Of a stretch of DNA of 64,000 bases, positions 22,456-33,815 are shown piece after piece. The stretch comes from Hippasteria phrygiana (taxonomy: Eukaryota; Echinodermata; Asteroidea; Valvatida; Goniasteridae). The notes below the pieces were generated by a model. The model had not been told where the DNA came from, searched no databases, and worked only from the letters and a program-made list of their open reading frames with translations. The DNA is taken from the NCBI GenBank assembly GCA_037893225.1, contig JAZGUH010000141.1, forward strand, positions 806,001 to 870,000, written 5' to 3'. Positions within the stretch are counted from its first letter, which is position 1. Each line of letters opens with the position of its first letter. A program made the position numbers and the translations under genes.

Positions 22456-23635
22456 ATATGTACAGACAAAGTATAAATACTTTTGGGAAGTATGTAACAT
22501 TTTCTATCAAACGTGGGTTCGCATCATATTGAACCATCACTTTTTCATCATTGTTGAGTACGGTACTCTGCCAGCGGCGATGTCCCCCCAGCCTCCTTGG
22601 TTTGTCCAGAGGGGAGGAATCTGTCGGTGAAGGATGAAGTCTTGCTCCTCTGTGGTTCGGCGGCAAATGTTACAGAAAGTTGATTGATACTGAGCAGCTG
22701 CTGATGATATATTGGGAGATGGTTTGTTTACAATAAATAAAGAGTAAAATCTTGTTCACCTTAAAGTCGTCTAGTGAGTAATGGTGAGCTCTTCCTATGC
22801 ATTGACAAACGATTGATTGTCCCCCTATATTCGTAGCTTATCCATCTTTTGAGTTTTCAAGTGCCTTAAGCAAATGTAAATATCTCGTACCAATCTGCTT
22901 CATCAATTGATAAATCTTGTCGTTCCTTTGTTTATCCATTCAGAAGTTCATGGTTGATTTTTAGAATTGCACCGACTTGTATTTTCACTCTACCATTAGC
23001 GCTTACTTACCTCATCTACACAAGCCCCATGCAAGGGGTTTCCACAAAAGAGAGAAAACAATTAAAACAAAATCAGTGATGTTTCAGTGAAATACATCAG
23101 AATTAAAACATAAAAACCTGAACCTGAAAGGAGTTCTTTGCGAAAAGGAAATATTGCATGCGGAAAATCTTTGATGTCGTCATAATGTATTTTAAGAAAC
23201 CGACGCTCGATTTGTCTGTCGTCGATGGGGCGCTGTTATTGTCATGACATGACGTCACAGGTCACCGTGTTTTCAATCAGGTCAATCAGGTTTACAATGA
23301 GAGAGAAAAATATAGAAGTATTATGCCTGGACTCAGTGTTAGTCTTCTCTCAAGGCAGGTTTCTTTCTGAAGGTTGGCCGCAATGACCGAGTCTTGAACT
23401 GCCAAGTGCCCGCCAACCCACAAACTACATGCAACCTGCACGATATATCAAAGCTAAAGATGTTTAATTGTGGATGATCTTACATCTTGCGGATGCGAAT
23501 TCCATTTACGCTGCCTGCGAGGTCTCATGGCAAGGCAGCTCTTGTCAAATTTAGTCGGGGGTCAAAGGCAAGCTGAAAATATTATTTGTCTGTGTTTCTT
23601 TTTGCTCCACGGTGATCATTTAAAGTTAGCATACA
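22456..23635. other. No recognised gene
   Basis: AT-rich, short unrelated frames only. Confidence 0.45.
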
Positions 23636-24065
23636 ACGTTTGCTGTAATTTTCTGAAATGAATGGATTTTGGGGGTTAGTATTTTATACTGTAACACTGA
23701 CCTGTTTAAAGTGTTTGTGTGCATAGATGCTGGGAAAACAAAGAGAAAAAAAATGCTGTTCTTGCGGTCTGGTTTCCTGGCCCTTCAGAAAAAACGGAGA
23801 AGTCAGGGAATTATTAGGTCGGGGAACTAGACAAGCTGGCTTGCATGTATAACTAATTGCCAAACAAAATGTAGACTAAAGTTGGTAAATTGGGGATACA
23901 TTTGAAAAAGGCAGTTTTTCCAACGACGGTAGACCGACCATCGCTGGAAATTGATGCAAAAAGTCTACCTTTCTTGAAAATGACAGCACATCAGGTGCCA
24001 TGATTTCACAGCATTTTTGAGATTTACTTATAGTCAAGAAGGGTATTTCATTTTGTTTTAATGAC
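23636..24065 (+). repeat. Dispersed repeat R1, copy C (most complete)
   Basis: Starts like copy B. Then comes a GGTCTGGTTTCCTGGCCC / GTCAGGGAATTATTAGGTCG module shared with 53.9 kb, a CCAACGACGG...TCGCTGGAAA inverted pair, and the TGACAGCACATCAGGTGCCA block shared with copies A and D. No coding sequence. Confidence 0.8.
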
Positions 24066-24682
24066 AAGAATGAAACAATAATATACATTTATATTTAAAT
24101 GTAGAACATTAATGGAAATGATTGCGTATGTAATAGGAATGGAATACTTAAAATATCACAAGCCAGAAAAGAGGGAATTAATGGTCGTACAAAAACACAG
24201 TTTGTTTTTACTGAACCGGGGTGGGGGTGAGTCGCGGGGAAATGTGTATTCAAAGCGTTGTCTGGTGTTTTCTGTGTATCATCTTTTGCGATTTTCTTTT
24301 GCCTGTTGAACACCATTGGAATCCTGTGTAGGATTTGGCTAGGTAATTGTCTGCTAGTTGCTTTTTCAGGTTGAATTGTGCTGTTATTATTTGTTTATTA
24401 CAAGTTTTTATGTGATTTTTTTTAAGCAACATGTTGGCTTGAATTGTTTTAAATCTTACCTTATTTTTAAGTTATGTATTTTGCTATTTATTTTAATTTC
24501 TACATAAATCCAACCTGCCTGGTAGCCAATAAATTTGACCTACCTCTACTTTACCTTAAAACTGGCGGCATAGATGAAAATATTCCGTTATGAGCAATTT
24601 TCAATATTCATCAAACTCTTACATTTTAATTGTCACCTTTTCACCTGCATGAGTATCGAGAATATTTCGCACGTGGAGATTT
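24066..24682. other. No recognised gene
   Basis: AT-rich; GGTAGCCAATAAATTTGACC near 24521 could be a decayed non-LTR element tail, not certain. Confidence 0.35.
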
Positions 24683-24768
24683 CTTACTTTATTTCTGTAC
24701 AGTTGTCTTAAACGTTAAAGGGCCACTTACTTTATTTCTGTACAGTTGTCTTAAACGTTAAAGGGCCA
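24683..24768. repeat. Perfect 43-bp tandem duplication
   Basis: Units 24683-24725 and 24726-24768 are identical (start CTTACTTTATTTCTGTACAG), suggesting a recent duplication or an assembly doubling. Confidence 0.9.
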
Positions 24769-25576
24769 AAATCTCTCTTCTTTAAGTATTTCTACGGAAA
24801 AAGCATTGCAACGATTTCGTTTGGACCCAGATATTGTTCATTAACAGAAATAAATTTCGATAATGTGTTATCTTTGAAAACAATGTTATAACCTTGACCC
24901 ATTGCGCTTATGTTACTACCAATGCAGGTATGGGAATGTGTGGCCGAGCACTTTAACAGGGTCAATTCTTCCTTGGTGTTTAATTGTAGGAAAACAGCAA
25001 TTTTGGATTTTGAACACCGACACTAGTGTCGTTAAATTCTGTTGTGGTGTATATTTAGGGCTATCACAATACCTACATTTTATAACAAAATAACACAAAT
25101 TTTGGTGTTTCATTTACCGTAAATTGCGGTGTACAGAACCCTTCTGAATGGACGTCATCCAACCGATTGTAAATCTAGTTGCAGGTGTTATTTTAACATC
25201 CAATTAATTGAAATATAGGTTTTAAGGATCTAACACCACAATCTTGCAGTGTACATGCTATAACGTATTATGGTTTTTACCTCTGTCCTTGGACATCTGT
25301 TTTGTATGCAAGGATTGAAATTGTGCTAAAGTGTCTTGAAATAAATGGTCATACAGTACATGTAATGGGCTGCATGCGCGCAGACATGGGTGCGGTGTTC
25401 GTGTAGAACATCAAGTGTTCATCAAGTGAAATATTTTGAACATTGCTAAGGCGCTGGTGTTGTATCGAAACTATATGCGGTATCTTGATTGAATTAATGG
25501 TTCAGTATAAATATGGATTCTATTTTTTGTTGTTGCAGTGAACCTCTGTTTGATGCAAAAGTTGTGCTTGTAGACG
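24769..25576. other. No recognised gene
   Basis: AT-rich. TTTTGGTGTTTCA, AACACCACAATCTTGCAGTG and similar phrases suggest decayed MITE ends. Nothing codes. Confidence 0.4.
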
Positions 25577-26439
25577 GGTCAATTTATTGAGAGAAAAAAA
25601 CCCAACTCCCAAAAAATTGCAACCAAAGGTTTTTTAACGGTTTTTAGTAGTACATCAGGAATAACATACTAAAAATCTAAGAAAATCGGAAGTCCGGAAA
25701 GCTGTTATTTTCAAAATGGCGTCCAAGATGGCCGCCGGTACCTAAAAATAGCCATAAATCATTAATTATCCATCCTATGTAATTTTGGTGTCTACCCCCT
25801 AGTTTCAGGGGTCAACAAATCTATTAAGACTACTTTAAATGTCATTGCGTAATAAGAAAACCGAGAAATCTAAGATGGCGTCCAAAATGGCTGCCAATTA
25901 CACTAATGGTTACAAGTGAATAACTGCTTACATTATGGCTGTAATTTGGATGTCTATCCCTCGGTTTTAGGGATTAGAAAATCTACTATGATCAGTAAAG
26001 GTGTCATTGAGTAAAACTTGAGTAAAGTTGGTACACTATGAATCCAAGATGGCGTTAAAGATGGCCGCCAATAAGACTAAAATGTATACGAAAGTCATTT
26101 ACTATTTACTTTATAGATGTAATTTTGATGTCTGCCGCTAGGTTGTAGGGTAAAAAATTATGAAATTAAGACCAGTGCAAGTATCAATCAGTAATCAGTC
26201 AACGTAAAAATCCAACTTGACATCCAAGATGGCCGCCAAAACTCTGAAAAGGCTAACGATCTCGTGTTATTCTTGTTAGATCTGTAATTGAGGTGTGTAC
26301 TCTTAGATTGTCAGGATCAAAAATTAGATTTGCGTTGAATAATCGGGTTCTCAATAAATATATGATGGCAGTCCTACGGGTCGTTTGTCCTACAGGTTGT
26401 TGGTCTTATTGTCATCCGCGATGACAGACAAGTTACCGG

Positions 26440-26512
26440 GTACGGTTAGGGTTAGGTACGTTTGAGTAAGAGTAGGGTTATAGTTAGGTATACGTTTGGG
26501 TAAGGCATAAGC
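26440..26512 (+). repeat. Degenerate telomere-like GGTTAGGGTTAGG patch
   Basis: GGTTAGGGTTAGGTACG, then GTTTGAGTAAGAGTAGGGTTATAG-type variants; a second patch lies at about 27130-27180. It may be an interstitial telomeric relic or an element-specific motif. Confidence 0.5.
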
Positions 26513-27211
26513 GTAGCAAGGTCATTCTTATTGTGGGGTAGACGTGAAAAGGGACACTCGATATATCGGGGGAAGAGAGGGCACTAACATTTTTAGGGCA
26601 CAGGGAGCACTAACATTTTTCAGTGGGGGCACAGGGGGTCACTATAATTTCTAGTAATGGCACACTAGGGCCAGCAGCATGATGGAAATAATTTTAAGGT
26701 TGCGTTGATTGTGTACTTACGGGCCTCGTTCCTAAAAGAGAACAAAATCCACTTTGAAGTTATTGGACTTACCAAACTAGCTTGTGACATAAAACACCAA
26801 CAGGTATGTTGTAGATAGAGGGCAGGGTGTTTATGTTTTAGTGGGATGGAAATTGTGGGGTAAAAAAAGCATAAAAAGGGCACTCTAAAAGTATTGGGGG
26901 GGGGGGAAATATCCTGGTTAGGGTTTAGGTGTATCTGGATACACTTGTTCATTCCGACACGGTTCATTGGCCCTATGGGTCGTGTACTGATCTGAATGAA
27001 TAGTAGGTTGCTTCTGCTTAAACTCATTTTTAAACCTAAACGAAGTGTATGAAAAGTCGAAAAGAACAAACCGTTATCGGTCTTATATGTCGGATCATTA
27101 GTCCTATTTCCATCTGCTTTGAAAGACGACTGGTTAGGGTTAAGTTTATTTAGGTAAGGAGTTAAGCTTAGGGTTAGAGTATATCTGAATACAATTCACT
27201 AGTCCATTCTC

Positions 27212-27259
27212 ACGGGTCGTTGGTCCTACAGTTCACAGACTGTAGGACCAGCGACCCGT
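27212..27259. repeat. 19-bp-arm palindrome inside the foldback element
   Basis: ACGGGTCGTTGGTCCTACA and its near-exact complement, spaced by about 10 nt. Related phrases also occur at 26376-26402. Confidence 0.8.
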
Positions 27260-27886
27260 AGGAACAATGAACCATAGGACCAACGACCTCACGACCCGTA
27301 ACTTGTTACTTTTAGATTTATTAATAACCTGATTAGCCAACTCTATGGTAATCTGAATGTTCTTTGTGTAGTTTTGACTTCCCAGCCATTTTAGTGTAAT
27401 GGCGGCCATCTTGGATGCCTTCTTAATTCTAAGGCTACCTAATTACTTAATAACACTTTTACTTGTGTCAATGATTTTCCTGACCCCTAAAACAAACTTT
27501 TAAACTAAACAATGATATCTCTATTCTCTATTGTGAATAGTAACTCACTTCCGGTCATTTTAGGTAATTTGCGGCCATTTTTTACGCCATCTTGGATTTC
27601 TAGGTTTCCTGACTGCTGAAGGACATTTTAACTTTTCTTAATGGATTACTTGACCCTCAAAACCAGGAGATATACACCAAAATTACATCTCTAGGATGGA
27701 TAATAAATTATTTATGGCTATTTTTAGGTAATGGCGGCTATCTTGGACGCCATTTTTAAAATAACAGCTTTCCGGAAGTCCGATTTTCTTAGATTTTTAG
27801 TATGTTATTCCTGATGTCAAATACTACCAAAAACCGTTGAAAAACCTTTTGTTGCAATTTGTTTGGGTAAAACTGTATATTGACCT

Positions 27887-29256
27887 GACTATTGATCATT
27901 TCCATGATCCAATGTGTGTCAATACAGTACGTAGTACTTCTGATCCCACATTTTTGGGTTTAAACCAGAATAGCTTTTCAATAATTATCGCGTTGATTTT
28001 AACTGTAATTTTCATCATTCACTTTCTATTGGAAAGTTTCTAATGGTTTGGCACTCATGGCTTATTTCGGAGCCAATATTGCAGGTTTTTCGATTTGCAG
28101 CCAGGATTTGTCATTTTGTGAAAATTGTAAGAAGTATTATAATCTTACATGTTAAAAATGAAGGCGATGATTAAACCTGACAGTTAAAATGAACGTGTTT
28201 GTTTCCATTTAATTACTTTACATAACACCATTGGGCTTATTCGCTATCGTTGTTATGCAAAGAAATTCGAAATACATCTTTGCGCTATTCTTTTCTTCAT
28301 TCAGACGATTCGAATGATATTGAACTTTCAAAATCAATTTCTCCAAAAGCAAATTATATCTGTTCTTCCGGCTTTACGACTGAAAACAATGTGCGGGTTC
28401 GGAGCTTTCGTTTAGAGCGTGGACATTCCAAATGAGTTTGCTGCATGCAAGCAAGCAACAACCAAGTATTGCGCTGTAACCCATGACAAGCGCCGTATCT
28501 CGTAATCCGTAAACACTCGATGTTCGTGCGGTCGAAAACGTGCAGATTGAAGGAGAAAAGCCTTGTAAATAAATAACCTGGCGCTAAGAAAAGAATTCGC
28601 TGGAAACAAGGCTCTTGGCTTAGGCCTAATTACAGCCGAACTCCTATCACCAGTTTTCAATCTGACTGTGTGCGACCTAAAAATATTTCGGGATGGGTGT
28701 ATTCAAACGATTTTGTGTGTGAATCTAGTACGCTTCAGCCAGAGCCATAACCTTCAGTACGTTAGGAATGCAGGTGCACATTGTACGTAGTGGCCGTTTG
28801 GAAAAAGCCACAGAAAGTAATAAGGTACAATTTTTCTCGCGAAAGACATGAACAAAATTACTATGGGAATTTCAACCCTCTTACTGTTACTACGGTATGC
28901 AGACCTGTTTGCTGGGGGCGGGGGGGGGGGGGGGCGGGGGTTCTCTCCCCCCCTGCTCGGTGACGAATTCCGCTCAGAAATAAAACAAAATCCGCCCACA
29001 AAATCCACACGACCCCAAGAAGAATTTCAGAAAAAATAACTCTCGCCTTTGAGTTATAAACAAGCGTTTTGTTCAATCAAGCAATCCCGGCGTCCGACAC
29101 TTAAGCACTTCGTAGTACGTGGCATGTGTTCACAATGTTGCGCATAATGCTTTGACGAACTCCCAGTCTCAATCAGGGGACGGGCGTGGCATATTGTGTC
29201 TGTTTTAGGTCCATATTGAACAGAAAATGGAGAACAGTCCAAAAATGTTGGTTCCC
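27887..29256. other. No recognised gene
   Basis: AT-rich. A G-tract at about 28917-28938 is flanked by short frames. The last bases abut the inversion breakpoint of the retrotransposon at 29256/29257. Confidence 0.45.
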
Positions 29257-30693
29257 AACACCAAGGACATCCTGGTTGTAACCGACCATTTTACGCGCTA
29301 TGCCCAGGCTTTCCCAACGAAGAACCAGACATCGCGTACCGTAGCCAAGGTGTTGTGGGAAAACTACTTCATCCACTATGGGTTCCCGGAACGGCTACAC
29401 TCTGACCAAGGGCGAGATTTCGAGTCGCGACTCATCAAAGAGTTGTGTGCTGTCTCCGGGATCAAAAAGACCAGGACCACGCCCTATCATCCTCAAGGGA
29501 ACGGCCAGTGTGAGCGTTTTAACCAGACGCTGCTCAGCATGCTTGGCACCCTTGAGGATGAACAGAAGAAGAAGTGGAGACTCCATGTTGGCCCCTTGGT
29601 GCACGCCTATAATTGTACCAAACATGCGTCCACTGGTGTCTCTCCGTATTTCTTAATGTTTGGCCGTGAAACCCGCCTGCCCATTGACGTCCAGTTTGGG
29701 TTGCCCGGGCAACAGAGTGGCGAAACCCACGGCCAATACGTTGTCAGTTTGAAGGAGAGACTCCGGCGAGCCCATGAACTCGCTTCGGCCGTCATGGAGA
29801 AGACAGCACAGCGGTACAAGGCCAGATACGACAAGGCAGTACGGGACAATGCACTCCAGGAAGGGGACCGAGTTCTCGTCAGAAATGTCGGCCTTAAAGG
29901 GAAACACAAACTTTCCGACCGCTGGAGCAAGATTGTCTACCGAGTGACACGGAGAGTGAGCCCCGACATGCCCGTCTATGTAGTTAGCCCGACTACTGAC
30001 GATGGCCCAAGTAGGACTCTCCATCGTAACATGTTACTTCCATGTGGATTCCTCCCCTCAGATGATGGGACACCCGTTGAGAAGGTGCGACCCCAGCCTA
30101 AGCCTCGGCGCAAACGCCCTGTGAGACGGCCACTTCCCGACCCTGTGGATGATATGGCCGACGCCCTGGACTCTGACATCTCAGACGACAACTTTTATGT
30201 TCTTCGTCCAATACCAGCCCCACGACGGTCAATTTCCCTCAACCCAGGAGCCCAAGCGTTTGTTCCTGCGGTAGCCCCAGCAGAGTCCATACCCCCTACC
30301 AATGAAGTGCCAATTGAATTGTCCATATCAGAACACAGCGAACCTGCCCAAGGTTCACACGACTCAAACTCTGAAGAGATAATTTTATTAGCTGACAATT
30401 CTACTTCAAGTTCTGCTTCAAATTCTTCCCCTGATTCATCTCCCCTTGACGATGAAATTGGCGAAGAGGCACAGGAGGAAGTGAACCCTGAGCCCCAAGT
30501 ACCAGCATCAGATGACGTCACAGATGAACCAGACACTGATCCAACCGTGAGTTCTAGACCTGTGCGCAACAGGAGGCCGCCTCAATATTATGGTTTTGAG
30601 GCATCTAAAGCCAAATTACTCGAGCAACACCTAGCTATGCAGCAGAAAGCCTTAGAAGTAACGAATAATCTTCTAAGTGCTATGTGTACATAG
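29257..30693 (+). pseudogene. pol: Integrase catalytic core remainder plus C-terminal domain, headless
   Basis: 478 codons continue the integrase that stops at 33816 on the other strand. Residues about 50-86 hold the second catalytic Asp (HSDQGRDF) and the Glu (NGQCERFN), 35 residues apart; the first Asp is on the minus-strand part. A GPY/F-like SH3 region (DRWSKIVYRV, RTLHRNMLLPC) follows, then a long acidic, Ser/Pro-rich tail ending at TAG/TAA 30693. Integrases insert the cDNA into host chromatin. The open frame extends 30 nt left of the breakpoint to an ATG at 29227, adding ten residues from flanking DNA. As placed it has no promoter and no N-terminal zinc domain, so it is not functional alone. 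No chromodomain recognised. Confidence 0.88.
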
Positions 30694-30740
30694 GAAACAT
30701 CACCTGCCTGTGATGGGCCATGTCGTGGACGCCATGGTTT

Positions 30741-30753
30741 AAGGAGGGGAGAA
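30741..30753 (+). promoter_or_regulatory. Polypurine tract (plus-strand primer)
   Basis: AAGGAGGGGAGAA directly precedes the 3' LTR start TGTCAG, the usual place for plus-strand priming in reverse transcription. Confidence 0.85.
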
Positions 30754-31211
30754 TGTCAGCCCCTGTTAAAATTCCCCCTTACTGCCATTTTAACACTTGG
30801 TCCGACAGGAAAAGTTCCCACGATTTCGAAGCATGGTCCACCTCTATGTTCCAGTAAATTTAATTAGCACCCAGTAGCAGATTTTACCCCTAAGTTGACC
30901 AAGTCCATATGTGGCTAAGACGACCCCTTTGTCTCAACACAGATAAGTAATTGACCAGATGGGGATGTGGCCAGAGAACCCAGCCAACATGGCTACATTT
31001 TATGCCACTGGCTAAAACTGTTATGGCTGTCTGCCATTTTATGACCATGTCTAACACGTGTAGTCAGTAACTTTCTGATTGGCCACTCTCCATCCCAAGG
31101 TGGAATATCTGCCTGGTTTCATAATTTTGACCAATGAGATTGTTCCACCGAAATGGGCAGAGCGCGTGGTCGAAGAATAATGTTCCCCCCCGATTGCCGG
31201 CTTCTCATCAC

Positions 31212-31346
31212 AAGCGATTCGGACCTCTGGTGAGAAGGCTGTTCAGATTGAGTGCCCGTTTACACTATTAGGAACGTTGTACTTTCCCTAAAGTCGTTTC
31301 TAATGATAGCCATTCTCACCCTCACCATTGTGCTCTGCTGATACAG
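31212..31346 (+). repeat. LTR-internal 135-bp direct repeat, copy 1, ending at a splice-donor-like site
   Basis: From AAGCGATT to CTGCTGATACAG; nearly identical to 32401-32535. Here the repeat is followed by GTAAGC, a donor-like context (CAG|GTAAGC). Mirrored at 40298-40432 in the other LTR. Confidence 0.85.
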
Positions 31347-32400
31347 GTAAGCCTATTTTCATTGTATAAAAGAAGTTTGTATTCCCTATTACCATTGACT
31401 TATGTGCAGGACACTTTGTATTTTGAATTATGTTGACTCGGTTTGAGACAATCTCAAGATGGGTGGAACAACCCCAATATGAGTATATTGAGTCAGCATT
31501 CGTTTGCCTTCAGCTATTAACCTTTTTTGCCTTGTACCCTGTATTTACTTGTATTATATTGCTGATATTTGGTCGACTCTTGACCGATGTCACTTTTGCT
31601 GTTATTTATTGACCGAAATTATCATGTTCGGTTTTGTATTTCATTGATTTCCCGATAGTATTGGAAGATCCATTTGTGATTGCCGATTACCATTCTGTTA
31701 TGACTGCAGTATTCACTTAAATCGGTCACTATACTCTCAGTCCGTGTACAATTATATTTTCCTCTTGGTTGATTTCCGATTACTTTGAATATTCTTGTTG
31801 CATACTTTTTTATATGATACCTCGTGGCCTAAAACTTCGATCATTCGTATGACATGACCAATAATTCATACATGCACGTTTTTCCGTAAATTAACTGGTC
31901 TTGTTCACGAGATTTCCAATATTTTGATTGTCTTCCAAATTGTGTGTGTAGAGGCCTACACATTACCTTCCTTTTCTGTTATGTCCCGTGACATCCTGCT
32001 GACTATTAATTGTGTACAGCGAGTGTGTACCAACCACATGGAACTTGCCCCAGGATGACCTTGAGTAAGGTTACCGCAATGCGCTATAGGCCAACACAAT
32101 TGGGTTTTGGCCAAGTCAATTATTCCCTGATGTTTTGATTAGCATTTTATGGTATTTACCACTGTGCGGAGTACTGACCGTGGTTATCATGTTCTGGGTG
32201 AACTTTCGATCAATGTATAGTTAGCTGAAAGTATCATTCCACTGGAAATGTGTTCTGGGCGAACATCCCAAAAAGATATGCAGTTTGACCTCTTTCCTTT
32301 TTTTGTAAGCATTCTTTTAAGCGTTTCATATTTTAGTTAGAGATATTGCTTTTAGATTTTTAGTTCTGTATACAAATATGTTGATCCTCGATAATTCAGA

Positions 32401-32535
32401 AAGCGATTAAGACCTCTGGTGAGAAGGCTGTTCAGATTGAGTGCCCGTTTACACTATTGGGAACGTTGTACTTTCCCTAAAGTCGTTTCTAATGATAGCC
32501 ATTCTCACCCTCACCATTGTGCTCTGCTGATACAG
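32401..32535 (+). repeat. LTR-internal 135-bp direct repeat, copy 2
   Basis: Same segment, but followed by AGAGTACTTT instead of GTAAGC. Mirrored at 39109-39243 in the other LTR. Confidence 0.85.
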
Positions 32536-33238
32536 AGAGTACTTTCCATATAGGTCATGCTTTGGGGAGCCGACCCGGTTCGCCTCCCCACACACCTGTC
32601 CCATTCCCCTGTTCGTGATATCATCGGAACTCGGTTTGTGTGCCTGAACCCTGATCTTCGGACTCGGAGCCACCCCCGTGTCAAGCCTCAGTCAAGTCCA
32701 TCAAGCCACACCCAAGTTCTGATGCAAGCGCCAGAAAACCCAGCTAAGATCCATAACCTGTATTTATAATATGATGTATTTGCCATTTTGTTTCTAATTG
32801 AATTATCGTGTACCATATCAGTGCTAATCCTAACTGGATGAACCCTTGTTTATTTAGTAATTCCTGTGCCTATTCGATTCAAGGTACTTCTTTATTTTAC
32901 ATTTTTCGGATTGAGTTTATTGCTCATGGATGTAGTCAAATTTTAATTATTGTTTAGCGATTCAAGACATTCATTCAATTGGGATTACTCACTGATTTGG
33001 CTTCTGAACTGAACTGCACCATTTGATTTATTTCTTATCCTCAATTCTATTGTTGTATGCACTGTATATTTTTTGTGATGACCTTGGGGTGATGAATATT
33101 GAATTACAACATTTTATCCCGAGAAAGAGGATCAACGTAATAACTTGCTGTCCGTGTGGATTTATTTCTGAGCAAAGTTCCTTTAACAAAACTACGAACC
33201 TAGCAGGAACCCATTAAACGTTGGGACAACCTGTGACA

Positions 33239-33815
33239 GCATCATCTCTGCCAACAGTTCAACAGTCCATCTTTCCTGAAGGATAGAAATACTCCTCCAA
33301 AAACGTCAAGAAAAGGAGATATTTCCAGCTCAAAATCGTCTCCACGCGACGCTGACTTCGCAAACAAGAGGAGTAATACCTTGTCCGCAATTGCGCCCTC
33401 TGTTGATATACGTTCAATATGTGACAAGGTATGGGGCCCCGGCGAATCACGGCACCTGAAAACTTGGTCAACATCACATAATTTTTTCGTATAGTATTAC
33501 ACCAGAATGCATACTTTTGATTCATAAACTCTAAAGGTATCATGAAAAAAATCAAGAAAGGTTTTGTCCGTCTCGTCGTTTTGGATTTCAGTGAACCACT
33601 ACCAGTATTCTTATTTTCATTGTTAACACATTGGCATAACTGTCACCTTTAAATCACGTTCTTTCAAAATTTCCATATGATTTGAGGCATAAATTGACAG
33701 TCCGAGAACGTTCAACTTGGAGGCGCTGCATGCCCCCACAACCGGAAATCTACCAAGAACGAACTGCATCCCCAATGTGATATATTCCTATTTTGTCTGA
33801 TGGTCCCTGGAACAA
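33239..33815. other. Genomic flank carried along with the inversion
   Basis: Lies between the plus-oriented 3' LTR and the minus-strand pol break. It starts with the target duplication GCAT, so it is best read as host DNA originally downstream of the 3' LTR. No gene recognised in it. Confidence 0.65.

Larger units (their letters stand above)
25577..27886. mobile_element. Foldback-type element with tandem-repeat inverted arms
   Basis: Outer ~150 bp on each side are inverted copies (GGTTTTTTAACGGTTTTTAG... and its complement; AAAATCTAAGAAAATCGGA(A/C)... likewise). Each arm then holds degenerate units of about 150-180 bp marked by AAGATGGCGTCCAA(A/G)ATGG / GCCGCCA: at about 25720, 25875, 26048 and 26225 on the left, and inverted at about 27400, 27570 and 27735 on the right. 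The centre (26360-27330) holds a palindrome and telomere-like GGGTTAG phrases, but no transposase. Confidence 0.75.
30754..33238 (+). repeat. 3' LTR of the Ty3/gypsy element (2,485 bp)
   Basis: Begins TGTCAGCCCC and ends CCTGTGACA (TG...CA). The inverted partner at 38406-40890 has the same length and differs at few positions (I saw two substitutions, at about 31171 and 31587). The length is large for Ty3/gypsy. Short frames inside are shared by both copies but look non-coding. Confidence 0.92.

Noticed and set aside
30195..30569. 124-codon minus-strand frame
   Set aside because: Antisense shadow of the Ser/Asp/Glu-rich pol tail.
30694..30753. An envelope gene for the Ty3/gypsy element
   Set aside because: Only about 60 bp separate the pol stop from the LTR, so there is no room for one.
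32557..32769. 70-codon frame inside the LTRs (also mirrored at 38875-39087)
   Set aside because: Duplicated only because the LTRs are identical; no known LTR-encoded protein pattern.
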